A stretch of DNA of 64,000 nucleotides from Flaveria trinervia. Its lineage: Eukaryota; Streptophyta; Magnoliopsida; Asterales; Asteraceae. Positions 46,206 through 58,927 of the stretch are shown piece by piece. The notes below the pieces were generated by a model. It searched no databases, was not told the origin of the DNA, and saw nothing but the letters and a program-made list of their open reading frames with translations. The DNA lies in contig CM046457.1 in assembly GCA_025506515.1 (NCBI GenBank), positions 41,156,541-41,220,540 of the forward strand, in the 5' to 3' direction. The translations under genes and the position numbers were made by a program. Every line of letters begins with the position of its first letter. The stretch's first letter is position 1.

Positions 46206-47165
46206 TAAACATGTAACACATCAACCATTACTAATTAATCAAGACATTTAAATAGTAGATAAATATATATAAACATTAATTACACAACTGTAATACAAGA
46301 TTCATGTACAAAGTCTTGTGGACTTGTACCATTTGTATTATTTAAATACAAGTGTTTGGTCTTCGCAGCTAGATTGTCTTCCGCAGGTATTTGCTCTTCT
46401 GCAGGAGTCTTCACTTGACCTCTTGAATTCTTCACTTGAATTCTAGAGTTGTTTGTTCGTTCGCAGAAGATCTTCGGATGGTTGTCTTGTAAGAAACATA
46501 TCTACAGAAAACAAAAATGTTCATTTGTAGATGTTTCTTACACTTAGTCAATTTCACAAATTGACCAAGTATAATGTTTTACGTGCAATCATATGCATAA
46601 ATCAGCACACATATGGGTTAACCTATATACATAATACACACATCAAAATAATGAATTACAATTATTAATTACAAATATCGATTAAAGTTCTAATCCTATA
46701 CAAAATGATCTAGATCTATCGTTCCTAGATCTACGATGAACAACCATCAAGGAGCATTTGGAGCTTCATGATGAAGGTGCTCCAACTGAATTCCCCAAGT
46801 CGAATCTGGAGGACACGAACACCAAATAGGATATGGTGGTGAGTGAGTAGTCAATGTTTTACTGTTAGGACCATTTTGGTATGGAGTATTAATTGATTTA
46901 CGTGTATACCAAACTAAATAGTGCGAAATCCTATTTGATTGGCGATCCAATCAGTGAGAACGCAAGTATAATCAATATAAGAACGAAACTATATGTTAAG
47001 AATGATTGTAGGATGATTATCTACGATCTATGAACTTGGAACAGGTTATCTTAGGTCTTTGGACGGCTACGGTATGATTTAGTGCATAGGGATTCAAATT
47101 GTTATGTTTTTTCCACGATTTCAAATACATAAACATCTAGTCATTACTTTTGTCTTTATCAGTCA
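46206..47165. other. LTR-like insertion inside the accessory ORF
   Basis: Breaks the ORF between APAMKS and QADQTSQQ. The right half (46863 on) starts TGTTAGGACC and shares ATCCTATTTGATTGGCGATC with the LTR at 44242-44971, so it is a second, shortened LTR of that family. The left half has a CTTCGCAG / CTTCCGCAG array (about 46365-46470). Boundaries approximate. Confidence 0.5.
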
Positions 47166-49036
47166 ACTCTTCATAGCAGGGGCTGATGATGATGCTCCTT
47201 GGTCTTGTGCTTTCTTTATCCTTCTTTCTTGACCTTGAGCTGAGGCTGATGCAGCTGCATCACCTTCTTTATCGTCATCTCCTCTCTTCTTTCCTCTTGA
47301 CTCTTTATCATCACTGTCATCTTCATCATCAGACTCATCATCTTCACCATCATCATCATCATCATCATCACCATCATCACCATCACCTTCTATGGTGTTC
47401 AGAGGCTTATCTTTTGATCCTTAAGTCTGAGCATGATCTTCTTATTCTTTGCCTCCAACTCCTTAATCCTTTTAACTGATTGAGCATTCTGCTCCTGGAG
47501 TTGGGAAATCTGCTGTGCTTAAGAAGCATTGAGCTCCACAAGCTGACTTAGTTGTGTTGCTCTCTGCTCATCAGCTGCTAACAGCTTCAGCACCATCCGG
47601 TTTAGTGCTGCTAGCTGTTCCTCTACCCTAATGGAGGGTAGAGTGGGTCCTGCGGTAAAGGTAGTGTGGGTTGATGGACCTGCTTGGTGGCTGGTGGTGG
47701 TAGTGGTGGTAGTGGTGGATGTAGTGAATATGGGTGGTGGGATAGTGAATGGGTGGCTGTTTAAGTGGTCGTTGGGAGTGTGGTAGTAGTGGTGGTAGTT
47801 GTGGTGGATGCGGTAGATGTAGTGGTGGTTGTGGTAGATGTGGTCAAAGTAAATCTAGGCCTCTTACCCTCTTTTCCACAAGGGTGAGCCATCTCTTCTT
47901 CTGGGAGCCTTAGAGTTAGAAGCTCCCCCTTGGCTGCTGGGCTGGTCCGGGGAATATGAAGGATCTCTATCAGTAGTAAAACATCCCCGGACTCACCCTG
48001 GCATACACCAACCGCCCTGAGCCCTCTCTCAGTGGCTACGACCCGGCTTCCCACCATCCATACCAGAGGCTCCTCGTCCGACTCCACCTCCTCATCCAAT
48101 TGGAAGTCGGGGTGGATTGGAGCCGGCTCGGATCCACCCAGACCCTCACCACCTTGACCATCACCGTGTCATCATCATCAAACTCATAGGATGGTAGAGC
48201 AATAGGCTCAGAATTTAAGTCACTGTCATCGTGACACCACTTCCTCCTAGCTGGCGCCACATAATCCTCCCGGACCAGATGCCCAAACAGTCTCCTTACC
48301 GGGGGCTTCACTTGCTTGCCCCGGTATACCTTCATATTCCGGAGGGTGGTGTCATCCATGACCTCAAGTGTAACTGCATCATGACTCTCCTTAGGCAGTG
48401 AGGGCAGCTTCTGGACAATAATCATTTGAAGGAAACACGGGTACATACAGAAGCCCTCCTTTCCATTGGCTTCTATGTTCTCGACCAAGTAAGTGAAGAT
48501 CATCCGTGAGAAGCTAAATGGATAATTCAGTACCAGAGCCACATAAGTGTTCTTGATCTGATCGGACATCTCATCAAAGCCTCCCTTCCTCGAGGCTATG
48601 CACTTGAGCAACACATGTGCCAAGTACTTGAACTGGGGGCACAGGTTGCTCTTGTTGAGCACACCTGCATTGATGTCTCCAGCGTACTTGGCCCTCAGAA
48701 AACAACCTCGAACTGTAAGTGGATGCAGTCTGGTTGGGCAGTCACCATCATCTCCCAACTCTAACACCCTCCTCAGATCTTCCTCGCTTATCTCAATCTC
48801 CTCACTAAATATGGAACTCCGAATACGATGCAGTTCAGTAGACCTGTCTACTACAACACTTTCCCAGAAATCCAGCTGAATCGATCGATATTGTGTGCAC
48901 GGGGTAGATATGGCCTTTGAAGATCTCGATCTCTGTAGAAGGCAATAATCCCAGCAAAATCAGATGCATTCCGGGAAGTGACGTCCAGATGCGCACAGAG
49001 GTTATGCTTTGTGCTCATAGTCCATCTACTCGCCAT
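47166..49036 (-). pseudogene. Accessory ORF of an LTR element, N-terminal part
   Basis: Starts at ATG 49036 (MASRWTMSTKHNLCAHLDVT). A first frame ends at about 48854, then the longest frame (48767-48036, 243 codons) includes FKYLAHVLLKCIASRKGGFD, FSFSRMIFTYLVENIEANGK and CMYPCFLQMIIVQKLPSLP. After frameshifts it continues with an acidic part (LDEEVESDEEPLVW), a threonine-rich low-complexity run (47760-47870), a coiled-coil-like segment (QLSQLVELNAS, AQQISQLQEQNAQSVKRIKE) and an Asp-rich tract from GAT repeats (47335-47395) followed by basic residues (ESRGKRGDDDKEGD). This resembles a nuclear or chromatin-binding layout, but that is speculation. Together with the C-terminal part it would exceed 1,000 residues. 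Confidence 0.65.
47338..47395 (-). repeat. GAT/ATG triplet repeat in the accessory ORF
   Basis: (ATC)n on the plus strand, encoding an Asp run in the apparent minus-strand frame. A one-base shift just upstream puts it out of frame with the coiled-coil part. Confidence 0.8.
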
Positions 49037-50240
49037 GTTTCTGTTACACAAGATAAATAAACGTTAGAGTTTGTTTAAGTGAATGACATTTGAATTTAAT
49101 GGACTTGAATCATTCTGTTCTGTCGTGCGAATGGACAGTGTGACTGAGTCTTAGTCGTGCGATGAGCTCAGTCGTGCGAATGAACCTGCGACTTAACTGA
49201 GTCATATGTTGTTCTATGCGGTTGAACCAGTCGTGCGACTGAATTCATACGCATGGTTCATTTGTGCGATTGAGTCATTCACACCCTTTCAATCATGCGA
49301 TTGAAGTTCATTCGTGTGTCCATTCGCATCTGTCTCTGTGCGGTACTGTAGGATCGGTTCTTGGTCTATACTTGATGTTAAACGTTTAGATTAGACTCCT
49401 TTGACTCGCAATCAATCAAAATAACACTTAGTCAAAATAGATCGAGGATTAAGTCCATGTTAGTGGTCTATTTTGAAGGTTTGTCTAAGTTTAGTTTACA
49501 CCCGATTTGGATGTTAGGGCTTGATTAAACTAAGCATTTTGGTCGATTTTAATCTTGCATTACTTGTAGAAACAAAGCGTAATCGTTAGTCTCACAAACA
49601 GGATGCTAAATCACGGATACGAAATTTGGGCAGAGTAATCTTGCTTTCGTGCGATTTAAGTGCGATTTGGGGGTGATGAGTGTCTGCAACCGAATCCCCT
49701 CTATTTATACTAGGTTTTCCTTCAGTCGTGCGACTGAACCTATTCGCACTCTTGATTCGTGCGACTGGGGCTCAGTCGTGCGACTTCCTCAGTCGGTCAC
49801 ATTCAGTCGTGCGACTAGGTTTCAGTCGTGCGACTGAATCATCCAATCACCTCCATTCGTGCGATTGGATCAGTCTGGTGATCCAATCATACGGATTGAC
49901 CCATGCTTATGGTCCAATCGTACGTCTAGTCCATATGTGTGATTCAGTCATGCGATTGGGCTCATACGTATGATCCAATCGTGCGACTGGTCCATACTTA
50001 TGGTCCAGTCATGCGAATGGCTCATACTTATGAGTTTGACCTTATGACCATTCATACAGTTAGCCTTTTTAACTATAAATAAAACGTTACGATTGATGAT
50101 CATCTCAGACATGATCCTTTTAACTTTGAAAACTGTTGATCACCTCAAACGTGATCCTTTTAACAAAGAACCGATTGGTCACCTCAGACGTGACCTCTTT
50201 TAAGTGAGTGTTTCATAGATTGAATTCCGATGCCTAGTCC
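49037..50240 (-). repeat. LTR-like region with GTGCGACTG arrays upstream of the accessory ORF
   Basis: No coding frame. Motif copies at 49110-49335 and 49640-50040. A minus-strand TATA box (TATAAATAGAGG, about 49713-49702) suggests a promoter driving leftward transcription into the ORF at 49036. A candidate LTR edge is TGTAGGATCGG at 49347. The right edge is unclear. About 50090-50205 repeats GATCACCTCA.ACGTGATCCT three times. Confidence 0.5.
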
Positions 50241-51600
50241 GACTTTTACCAACTAAATGACTAAAGATTAATAAATAAAGCAACTAGAAAATTTAAAAAA
50301 CAAAATTTAGAAATATTTTTGTATTTTTTATTAGAGATGGATTTTAAACCTATTAACAGTAATTCTAATAGACTTTACTTCCTCGACACAACAGCTTCAT
50401 TCATGTTTTCATTTCTGGTATGATTCATTTTGGAATCATACAGGTATATCAGAATTACTTGGGACATTTTAATAAACAATCTTGATGCTTGATCCTTGTT
50501 TTCACTGATAGTCAATAGCAATTTTAGGAAATCATAATAGAGCCATAAGATGCACATAATGATTTTAACTTTCAAGAACTGCAGCTCACGATGATTGTCA
50601 GTATACTTGTCCTCTTAAATCCATACACAGATTTTTGACATACATTGGTGATGATTTAAGGTTTGTTATTTCAACAAGCATTTGTGGAACCCACGCTTAT
50701 ATGGTAATCAACATTCCCCGGGAGATTTTGAGCGGTCTACGGCTATATTTCAAGAAGAAACTATTCTAAAAGCTTTCAAAGAGATGCCAAGCCTCAGGTC
50801 AGTGCCATCGCATAGCAGAGAGGCATAAACACAATGAATTATAGAATATTTAGGTTATGCTTATCTCTAGGTCAGTGCCACCGCACAGCAGAGAGGCATA
50901 CAACCTATCTTCTTGTTCGAGCAATTATTTTCTTTTTGCACCTATCGCACCAACAACATAAGCTATTAGCTTGATTGCGTTTGTAGTTTTCATATGCTTT
51001 ACTCATATTTTATGGTCGTCCGCACACACATGTGACGTTTATTTTGCTCTTCACCCCTTATTGGAACAACGTTGATTGTGTTAACCAGGGATAAGATGGG
51101 AACCCACAGCAGGTTAAACAACTTAGTTTTTAATTGAAACCACCAATGAGATCTACTTGTCTATTGTGTTGAATCTACTAACACATCATATAATGAACTA
51201 GCAGCCTCTAGGTCTACTTTCTCTATGTTACCTTGGTAGCCTACTAGTTTTACTATCATTTTTTCTTTTATTTTGCTTAGACTTTTCAGACTTAAACTTT
51301 GACTTTTTCCTCTTAATCAGTTAAACCTTTTGAAGTCCCAAATAATCTGTTCCATGTGTACTATCATTTTCCAAATACGTTGAATCAGTATCACAGATTT
51401 GATTTATTTTCTTTTAGCTAAGCTGTCCTCCTCCCTCGTTTTTTAAGTAATTAAAATAAAACGACTAATTTAATACTAATCTAACCTATTCTCCCCCTAA
51501 AATTGTAAAACCGAAAATATTTTTTGAGTTTTTGGATTTTATAGAAACAGGAAAATAAAATAAGAAAAAATAAAACAACATAAACAAAAATTGTCGGACT
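50241..51600 (-). other. Copia 3' noncoding remnant
   Basis: AT-rich, no frame. Holds a 33-bp direct repeat (50795-50827 and 50868-50900, core AGGTCAGTGCCA) and a CTCCCCCTAAA motif (51492-51502), a polypurine-tract-like site on the minus strand. Position and motif suggest the region after pol of a minus-strand copia. Confidence 0.45.
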
Positions 51601-51853
51601 AAGCATTTTCATCCTCTGTGATCACATCACTTTTCTTTTTCACGCCATTAACCTCTAATAGATACAAAAATCTTGGTTTATCAAATGCTTTTGTGTAGAG
51701 GTCGGCGCGTTGAAAATTCGTATTTATTTTAACGACATTCATTAAATGCTTTTCAAAACAATCACGTATAAGTGATATTTAATCCCGATGTGTTTAGTTT
51801 TAGGATGTTGGACTGGATTTTTAGTTACGGATATAGCAAACGAATTATCAACA
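51601..51853 (-). pseudogene. Copia RNase H C-terminal fragment
   Basis: Minus strand. HVDNSFAISVTKNPVQHPKT and KHIGIKYHL match the DN.SAI..(T/S)KNPV.H..TKHI block of copia RNase H. After frameshifts come the TDF.LADLYTKAF-like region (51680-51720) and LEVNGVKKKSDVITED. It is cut at 51853 by LTR sequence, so the RT part is absent. It belongs to a copia lineage different from Copia-C. RNase H would degrade the RNA template during cDNA synthesis. Confidence 0.75.
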
Positions 51854-52246
51854 TGTGTGAAAAAGAACAAAGAGATGGATAATAATAATGTTATGATTTC
51901 ATTGATGTTAATAAACAAGTTACAATGATAATCATAGATGGTTGATGAAATCAAACCCACCCAAAGAAGAGGATTTCTCCTGGGTGGTGATTTACACCAT
52001 GAGAAACACACACACAAGAGCCATACTTGCAAAAATGCACTAGTGGTCTATTTATATTGTTATTACAACATGATCTAATTTTGACTTTCTAATTGTCTTG
52101 ATGTTGACTTTGTCATGTTGAATTTTCTTGTATTATTGTTTTTGTTGTGATCAATTTTGTCTCTAAACTTGTACAATGAGATATTCAGTCTACTGTGATT
52201 ATAATTTGGTAAGCTTCAGTTTATTCCATTATTGAACCCCAATAGT
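51854..52246 (-). repeat. Copia LTR 'D', second copy
   Basis: Closely parallel to 42845-43561 without the TRIM-like insertion (shared GTTATGATTTCATTGATGTT, GTGATTTACACCATGAGAAA). Confidence 0.75.
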
Positions 52247-52270
52247 ATGCTCATAATTAAAAGTAAATGG

Positions 52271-52275
<5 letters not shown>

Positions 52276-52343
<68 letters not shown>

Positions 52344-52351
52344 CTATATAT
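52276..52351. repeat. (TA)n microsatellite
   Basis: About 30 uninterrupted TA units, then a short interrupted tail. The YIYIY frames here are artefacts of the repeat. Confidence 0.95.
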
Positions 52352-53151
52352 ATTGCAGGACTGGTGAAGGGTGTGCACTTACAACACAACAACACCAATG
52401 AGGAGAGTTGCTAAGAATACTTAACAGATCAATAGTGAAACTGGATAACCTTTTGTAAATGACACTAATAACACAAGTAAATATGAGACAGAAACAAGAT
52501 AGCAAGATACACAAGGAGATGGTTTCAACATTGCATATATTTCCTTCTCAAGTTCTATTACAAGTGTTACAAAGCATATTCAGAAAGTTACAAGTACTTG
52601 AGATACATATACTACATCCTACAGTCGGCTATACTTTGAAGGCCAGCTGGATACAATTGACTAGACACAAATAAATCTATTGTAGAGTCAAAAGGCAGAT
52701 TGTCTTTTGACTTATGACTATGACATGCCATAGCTCACATCCTAATATATTACAAAAAGGATAAAGTACATGAAGTAGAAAGTTACAGACTCAAGACCTC
52801 AATGTATAGTTACTAAAAGCATGGACCTTTTCACCAACTTATGTAAGTTGGTGACTTTACAGAGTTACAGCGGAAAGAGGTCCAGCTTTATGTACGTATA
52901 AAGAATGTACACTAAAAGTCTTCGGAAAATTTTTTTCTTCAAGTGTAGGCTTAGGAAGACTTTGTCTCTGAAGCTTCAGAAGACTTCATCTTTGGCTTCG
53001 GAAGATATTGGTCTTGGCTTCGGAAGATTTCACTCTTAGAATATTTATGTTGCTTATGTGAAACTTCCAAAGCATTCTTCTTCAATACACGTGTGCATGC
53101 ATGCAGGAGACTTTGAGTATTTGAGTTGCATCAGCCTTAACATATAATCCT

Positions 53152-53157
<6 letters not shown>
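52352..53157. other. Unclassified, LTR-like segment
   Basis: No coding frame. A CTTCGGAAGA / CTTCAGAAGA array lies at about 52915-53035, like the arrays in other LTRs of the window. No terminal repeats identified. Confidence 0.4.

Positions 53158-53236
<79 letters not shown>
53158..53236. repeat. (TA)n(GA)n microsatellite
   Basis: TA units followed by GA units, adjoining the left inverted terminus at 53241. Confidence 0.9.
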
Positions 53237-53503
53237 GAGGGATCAAATGAAACCACTTTTATAATTGAAAACCATGAAAACCACTTTCAACCAATCAAAA
53301 GTTTTCTTTTCAACTTTTTTATATATTATTTAAAAGGCTAGTAAGATAATTTGACACCCCTCTAATTTTGGTAATTATCTATTCTTTAAAATTAATTTAT
53401 TATCTTGATAATTGAATTTTGAATTCCATATTTCTATCATCTTTAAAAATTCTATCACCTTGATTTTAATTAGAGCACTACCATCATCACCATCAACATA
53501 TCA

Positions 53504-56230
53504 TGTGACATCCGGTAAATTTCCGTTATCAAACTCCGTTAGTTCCGTTAAGTCTTGTAAACACGTGTCGTGAGCACACACTAGTTGTCGTTGAACGTTG
53601 GTGACCTAATAATAATGATTAATGTTAATTTGATGTGAATCTAAGTGATTATGTGAATATTGGGTTATGTTTATGTGTTTACACATTTATAAACAATAAT
53701 TAAAGAATTATCGCGTAACGCGGAAACGTGTCTATTTATTCGTATGTCTTGTGTTTTTATAAAGATAAGATATATAATGAACTTTATAAGTTTATATCTT
53801 TATATTTTGAAGTTAAAAACACTTTACAAGAGTTTAAAGCTTAGTTTTTACAAAATACCAAAACACAAGGGTTTAAAGGGTAAATATGTAAATTAAAATT
53901 ATTAAAACAAAATTCCAAAACCCTAACCCACCTTCGGCCGCAAACCACCTCCAAACACCCTCTTCTCTTCGAATTCAGCCTAGAATCATCAAGGAAGCAT
54001 CGATTTTGGTCGATTTCAAGGTTTAGAACACGTTAGAATCATCAATTGCAAGTTAACACGCGTTTAAAGGTTAGTTTTTTCGAGTTTTTGTGACGGGTCA
54101 TTATGGCCGAACCCTAGATTCAAAATTGGTCCTTGTTAGGTCGAATTGGTTGTTGTTTGATGATGTTAACATGTTAGTTAGATTGTATACATGTTAGTTA
54201 ACGTCGATTATGCAAGAATTCTATGTTTTTAGTGGATTGATCATGAAATTGATTTTGAAGCAAACCCTAATTCGTGATTATTGTGATTATGCATGATGGA
54301 TGATTGTTTGATGAATGTTTGATGATATTGGGTTGTATGAATGTTAGAATACGTTGATTATGCAAGAAAGTTGGGATTTTGATGCATTGTTCATAGGTTA
54401 CTAAGAATAGTAACTTTATTTTGCATGTAGTAATGATCTAGTGATGGATTGATGTTATGGATGGGTTCATGATGATAATTAGATGCTAGATTGGTATTAT
54501 GAATGCTAGAAATCTTTAATTTGATGATGTTGATCATAGCTTGCCAAAAGTAGAAACTTTTGTTTATGAAGATTGTTGGATTGAGGTGTTTAGTGTTGTT
54601 GATCATGTCTAGATGTTAGTATGAGCTTGAATTGGTATATTATTGATGAATTCATGCATACCTTGGATGTTTGATAGACTTTGGATGTTCTTTCCCAAAA
54701 GGGAAACTTTAATTGTGTAAATGTTGAAGTATGATGTTGTGATCATGTTTGAGGTGATAGGAACTTGCTAATATGTTCAAGGATGGATTCTAGTGTAATA
54801 GAACGTGTTAAACTAGTTGTATGGCATGTTTGGATGATCATGGGTGATAATTGGAATGGTAATCATGTATGGTTTGGATGTTGTGTAGTAGTAAGACATC
54901 ATGCTTGGGTCTGGTAATTGATTGTTGTGATGTTGTGGATGCAATGTATATGCTTAAAGAATTTGGTTGTGATCATTATACACGCGTGCGGATCTGAGGC
55001 CCCTACTTAGGGATTGGCAGGGTTTAGGATGTGAAGTCGTGAGTGGCTTCACATGGCATGTGATGAATGATTGAACCTTGTATGACATGTTAGTTGTATT
55101 GTAGCTAATGGTTATGTTAATGTGCTAGATTCGCATGACTTGTATAGTAGTTGATTGTATGATGATCTATGTGATACATCAGGTTGATATAGCATATGTA
55201 TGATACTGTTTGAATGCTTATCCTGTATGTTGTATGTGCTCATTGGCTTATTTGAACTATAACTCATAATGTCACCAACGGGTCAAACGGGTCAACTAGG
55301 TCAAACGTGTCTATTTGTCTGGAAGCTTGAGTCTTTGATTTTGGTATGATTAGGGTTTCACATGTCTTTTATTTACACGTACTTATGTACTCACATGATC
55401 TAGGTAACCTGTGAAGGTTGGCTATCCTCTCGTTTCTCAAAATAAACCCTAAGTACTTTGCATACATCAGGTGAGTTCATGCCCCACTCTTTACTTAATC
55501 TCTTTGGGGGAGATAGCATACTGGTATTTATACGAACGCTTTTATGATTTAAGTTGTGTATAATATTAATATAGTGTTGTTACCATGAGAAAAGTCCTCA
55601 CACTTTTGAATTGTTAATATTTAATAGCGGGGAAACTTGGGTAGTACTACTGGGTCTGACGAGCCCCACCTGTGTGACTCGAGGTCAACCGGGTGCAATT
55701 TGTCCTATTGATCATTGTCACGACATGGTAAGTCGTGACAGGAGGCAACAACTATCACAGTCAGCTTCAATTGCAAAATCACTATGTATTAATATTTGTT
55801 GATAATAGACTAGCTATCTATTACCATACACTGATTATATTTATCGCAACTGTTTACATGTTTATTGAACTCAAACTCTTGAACTCACCAACCTATGTGT
55901 TGACATTTTAGTATGCTTTTCTCAGGTCCTTAACTTGCTTGCCCTAGGAGCACTGCACGGTTCACTTCATTTTAAGACATTATGCTTCAAGACAATGTGA
56001 CATTTTAACAATTATGGTTTACTTTTGGTTTGGCACCTGTTTTGCCATGAGTTATACTTTATTGACTTGGGTTGTTTCAAAAACGCTTCCGCGTTATTTA
56101 ACGTTGGTATTTTGGTTGATTTTGTTATGTTATGGCATATAGAGTCGTTCTGAGTAACTATTGACTGTGATCCTAGTTTGTTCACACGCCTCGCGGTAAA
56201 ACTCCGCAAGTGGATTTTGAGGGTGTGACA
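53504..56230 (+). repeat. Solo LTR of the G4 gypsy family
   Basis: 2,727 bp, TGTGACATCCGG...GGGTGTGACA, with exact 5-bp duplication TATCA (53499-53503 and 56231-56235). No internal sequence, so the element was removed by LTR-LTR recombination. Confidence 0.93.
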
Positions 56231-56235
56231 TATCA

Positions 56236-56550
56236 TCACCGCCATCTCATACCACCATTGCCATCACATGCCACCACTGTTTTCCATCTTCGTACACCAC
56301 TATACAAGCCCATATCTCGTCGTCTACCACTCCCAACCGCCTTCGAACACCGTCAACACCACCCACTTTCTTTCGTTAATGATTCTTCTACTTTGAACAT
56401 CACCTTTGAACACCATAATCACCTTTAAACACCACATCAACACCTGTAATAGTTTGATTAAACCTGTTAATCATTCAAAACTAACAATCAAGAGGAAGAT
56501 GATGAAGATGTATTTTAAAAGCGGGTGGCGGCTAGGGTTATATATGGATT
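56236..56550. other. Segment between solo LTRs
   Basis: ACCACC/CATCACC-rich on the plus strand. No convincing gene; part of the candidate TIR element interior. Confidence 0.4.
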
Positions 56551-56665
56551 GAACTTGTAACGCTCGGATATTTTCTTTGAAGCCAACGAAAGAAGAAAAG
56601 AAATAAAGTCCAAAGTCGAGGGACCAAACTTGCCAAACGAGAAGAAACTTGGATGAGTGGAAGTA

Positions 56666-56673
56666 TAAAAGGG
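56666..56673 (+). promoter_or_regulatory. TATA box of the outer solo LTR
   Basis: TATAAAAG 110 bp from the LTR start, in the same place and context (GAGTGGAAG upstream, GGCAGCCC downstream) as in the G5 LTRs. Confidence 0.6.
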
Positions 56674-57755
56674 GAGGGCAGCCCACACCCTCCCCATTCT
56701 TGCCAAAATTCAGCCAAAGAAGAGAGAAAAAGAGAAAAGAGGAGAAAAGCTTGGTTCGGGTTGATTCGAGCGTGGAAATCGACGTGTAGCGGGTCAAATC
56801 GAAGCTCTACTCGATGAGATCATTTATGTGAGTTCTAGGACCCCTCTATTACACTTTGTGAATGATTTTAGGGCTGGAACACAACTAAAAACCATTTTTA
56901 GGTTATTTGGGTGTAAACCCGTTTTCGTATGTGTGTGTGTGTATGATTTGTTTGGGGTTTGATTTCGGGCTTGGTTGTGCTTGAATGATGTTGTGGTATG
57001 CTTCCCTAAGGTTTAGAATGGTTGATTTGAGCTTAGAAGAGGTTTGGAAGAGTTTGTAGGTTGAACTTCGCGGCTGTAGTTCGGGATGAACTGCATTTTG
57101 CGTCCAGCTAGGGCTATGCGACTAGAGGTTCATGCAACTGAATGGCATGCGACTAGGGGCCATATGCACGAAAGAGGTGTGACTGAGAGCCATACGCATG
57201 AAGGCTATGCGACTGAAGGAAATGCGGATGAGAGTCATGCGACTGAAGGAAATGCAGATGAAGGTCATGCGATTGGAGTCCATACGCCTGTGAGTCGTGC
57301 GATTGAGGTTCATACGCATGAAAGGTGTGCAACTTGAGCCATTCACATGAAAGTCCTGCGACTGAGGTCTATACGCCCGGATGTCATGTGACTGAGGTTC
57401 ATTCGCATGGGAAGTATGCGATTGGAGGCTATGCGACTGGAGGTCCTTTCGCCTGAGTGATTTCATATGCATGAAGATCATGCGACTGAGTAGGGTCCAT
57501 ACGCCCGAATGACCATAGTATTGTCTGACTTTCGGGAAAGTGCGGACGTAGGCTCAGACCTTGGGGGTTGTAGATGATGTGATGGACATGGATGATTTAA
57601 GATGATGTATGATGGTGAGCTGATGATGAGGATGATGTAATGCATGGAGATGTGTGATGCCGTATGGTTTTATGTTATGGTGATGCGCGTGATTCGTATG
57701 ATGCTTGATGTCGTGTGATTGTGACGTTGTATGTTTGTGCATGATGTATGTTATG

Positions 57756-58894
57756 TGTAACACCCGGTTATTCTTTAAAAAGAAAATAAAGATAAGAAAT
57801 GAAGAATAAAAGAAGAAAACATCAATAAACCCAAGTTGAGGGGTTAAAAATGTAAAAGGGCACCAAAAGTACAAAAAGTTGGTGTAAAGGTGGGTATGGC
57901 CGCCCACCCTCTTTTCACATCACTTTTCATTCGGTTCTAGAAAGAGTGAGAGCAGAAAAATACGGGTTTGAAGAAGAAGAAGAAGAAGAAGAGGTCGAAT
58001 TCAAGGTAAGAATTCGAAGTTTTTAAGTGTTTGTGATGGGTTTTGTCTCGGTTATATGCTTATGTGTTTGTGGGTGTGTTCGTGTGTGTGTGTTTGGTGG
58101 TTTTTAGGTGTTTGAACTCATTTGCATACGGGTTAGAAGGAAGATACACCCAAAGTTCCACCAAGTGAGTTTCTAGACCCCGGTTTTACTTGTTTTAAAC
58201 TCTCTTTGGGGTTGGAAATGTATTTAAATGATTTTACAATGTTTATGTATGTATACCAGTATGTATTATGCATGCTTGATGATGTTCTTTAGCTGCTTAT
58301 AGGATTGTGCATGTTTAGAATAGCCTTGGTAAGCTTAGAACAAATAGGCTTGATGTTTGAATTCGAAAATATCCTAGAAATATGTTGAGCAGAAGGTTCA
58401 TGCACCTAAATAAGGCTCATGCGCCTGGAATTGCCTCAGAAATGTTTAAGTGTAACTCATGCGCCTGAACAGTTGTTAATGCGCCTAGAATTTGTAATCG
58501 GACGACTAAGTGTAGGGCCATGCGCCCCAATAGTGCCCATGCGCCCGAATAGCCCATGCGCCTAAGTTTCCATACGCCCGAATAGCCCATGCGCCTAAGT
58601 GTCCATGCGTCCGAATTGACCATATGCCTGAATAGTGTCCATGTGTCTGAATAGCTCATGCACCTAAGTGTTGAAATGGTTAAGTATTGGTTGATGCGCC
58701 TACATAGTGATGAAACGTCCGAACAGGGCTCATGCGCCCAAATAGTGTTGGTGGGGCCTAAACACTTAGAATTTATTACAAAATTTTGGGAGTCTGTGCT
58801 TTTAGGGTTTTGATCGAGGTTTGACTAGGGCCTAATAATGTCTGTCCATGCATTATTATGATTGCTTTATGATTGTTCCATATTATTATTATTA

Positions 58895-58927
<33 letters not shown>

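Noticed and set aside
47186..47479. Plus-strand ORF with a His run
   Set aside because: It is the antisense of the Asp-rich and coiled-coil part of the minus-strand accessory ORF.
44997..49036. Accessory ORF as an ordinary host gene
   Set aside because: It ends 12 bp before a polypurine tract and LTR, has no intron signals, and is disrupted by stops and frameshifts.
52216..52414. Two 60-codon ORFs on opposite strands over the TA repeat
   Set aside because: Pure microsatellite translation.
56210..56428. 72-codon plus-strand ORF after the solo LTR
   Set aside because: It starts inside the LTR end, crosses the TSD and follows a CACC-rich low-complexity stretch.
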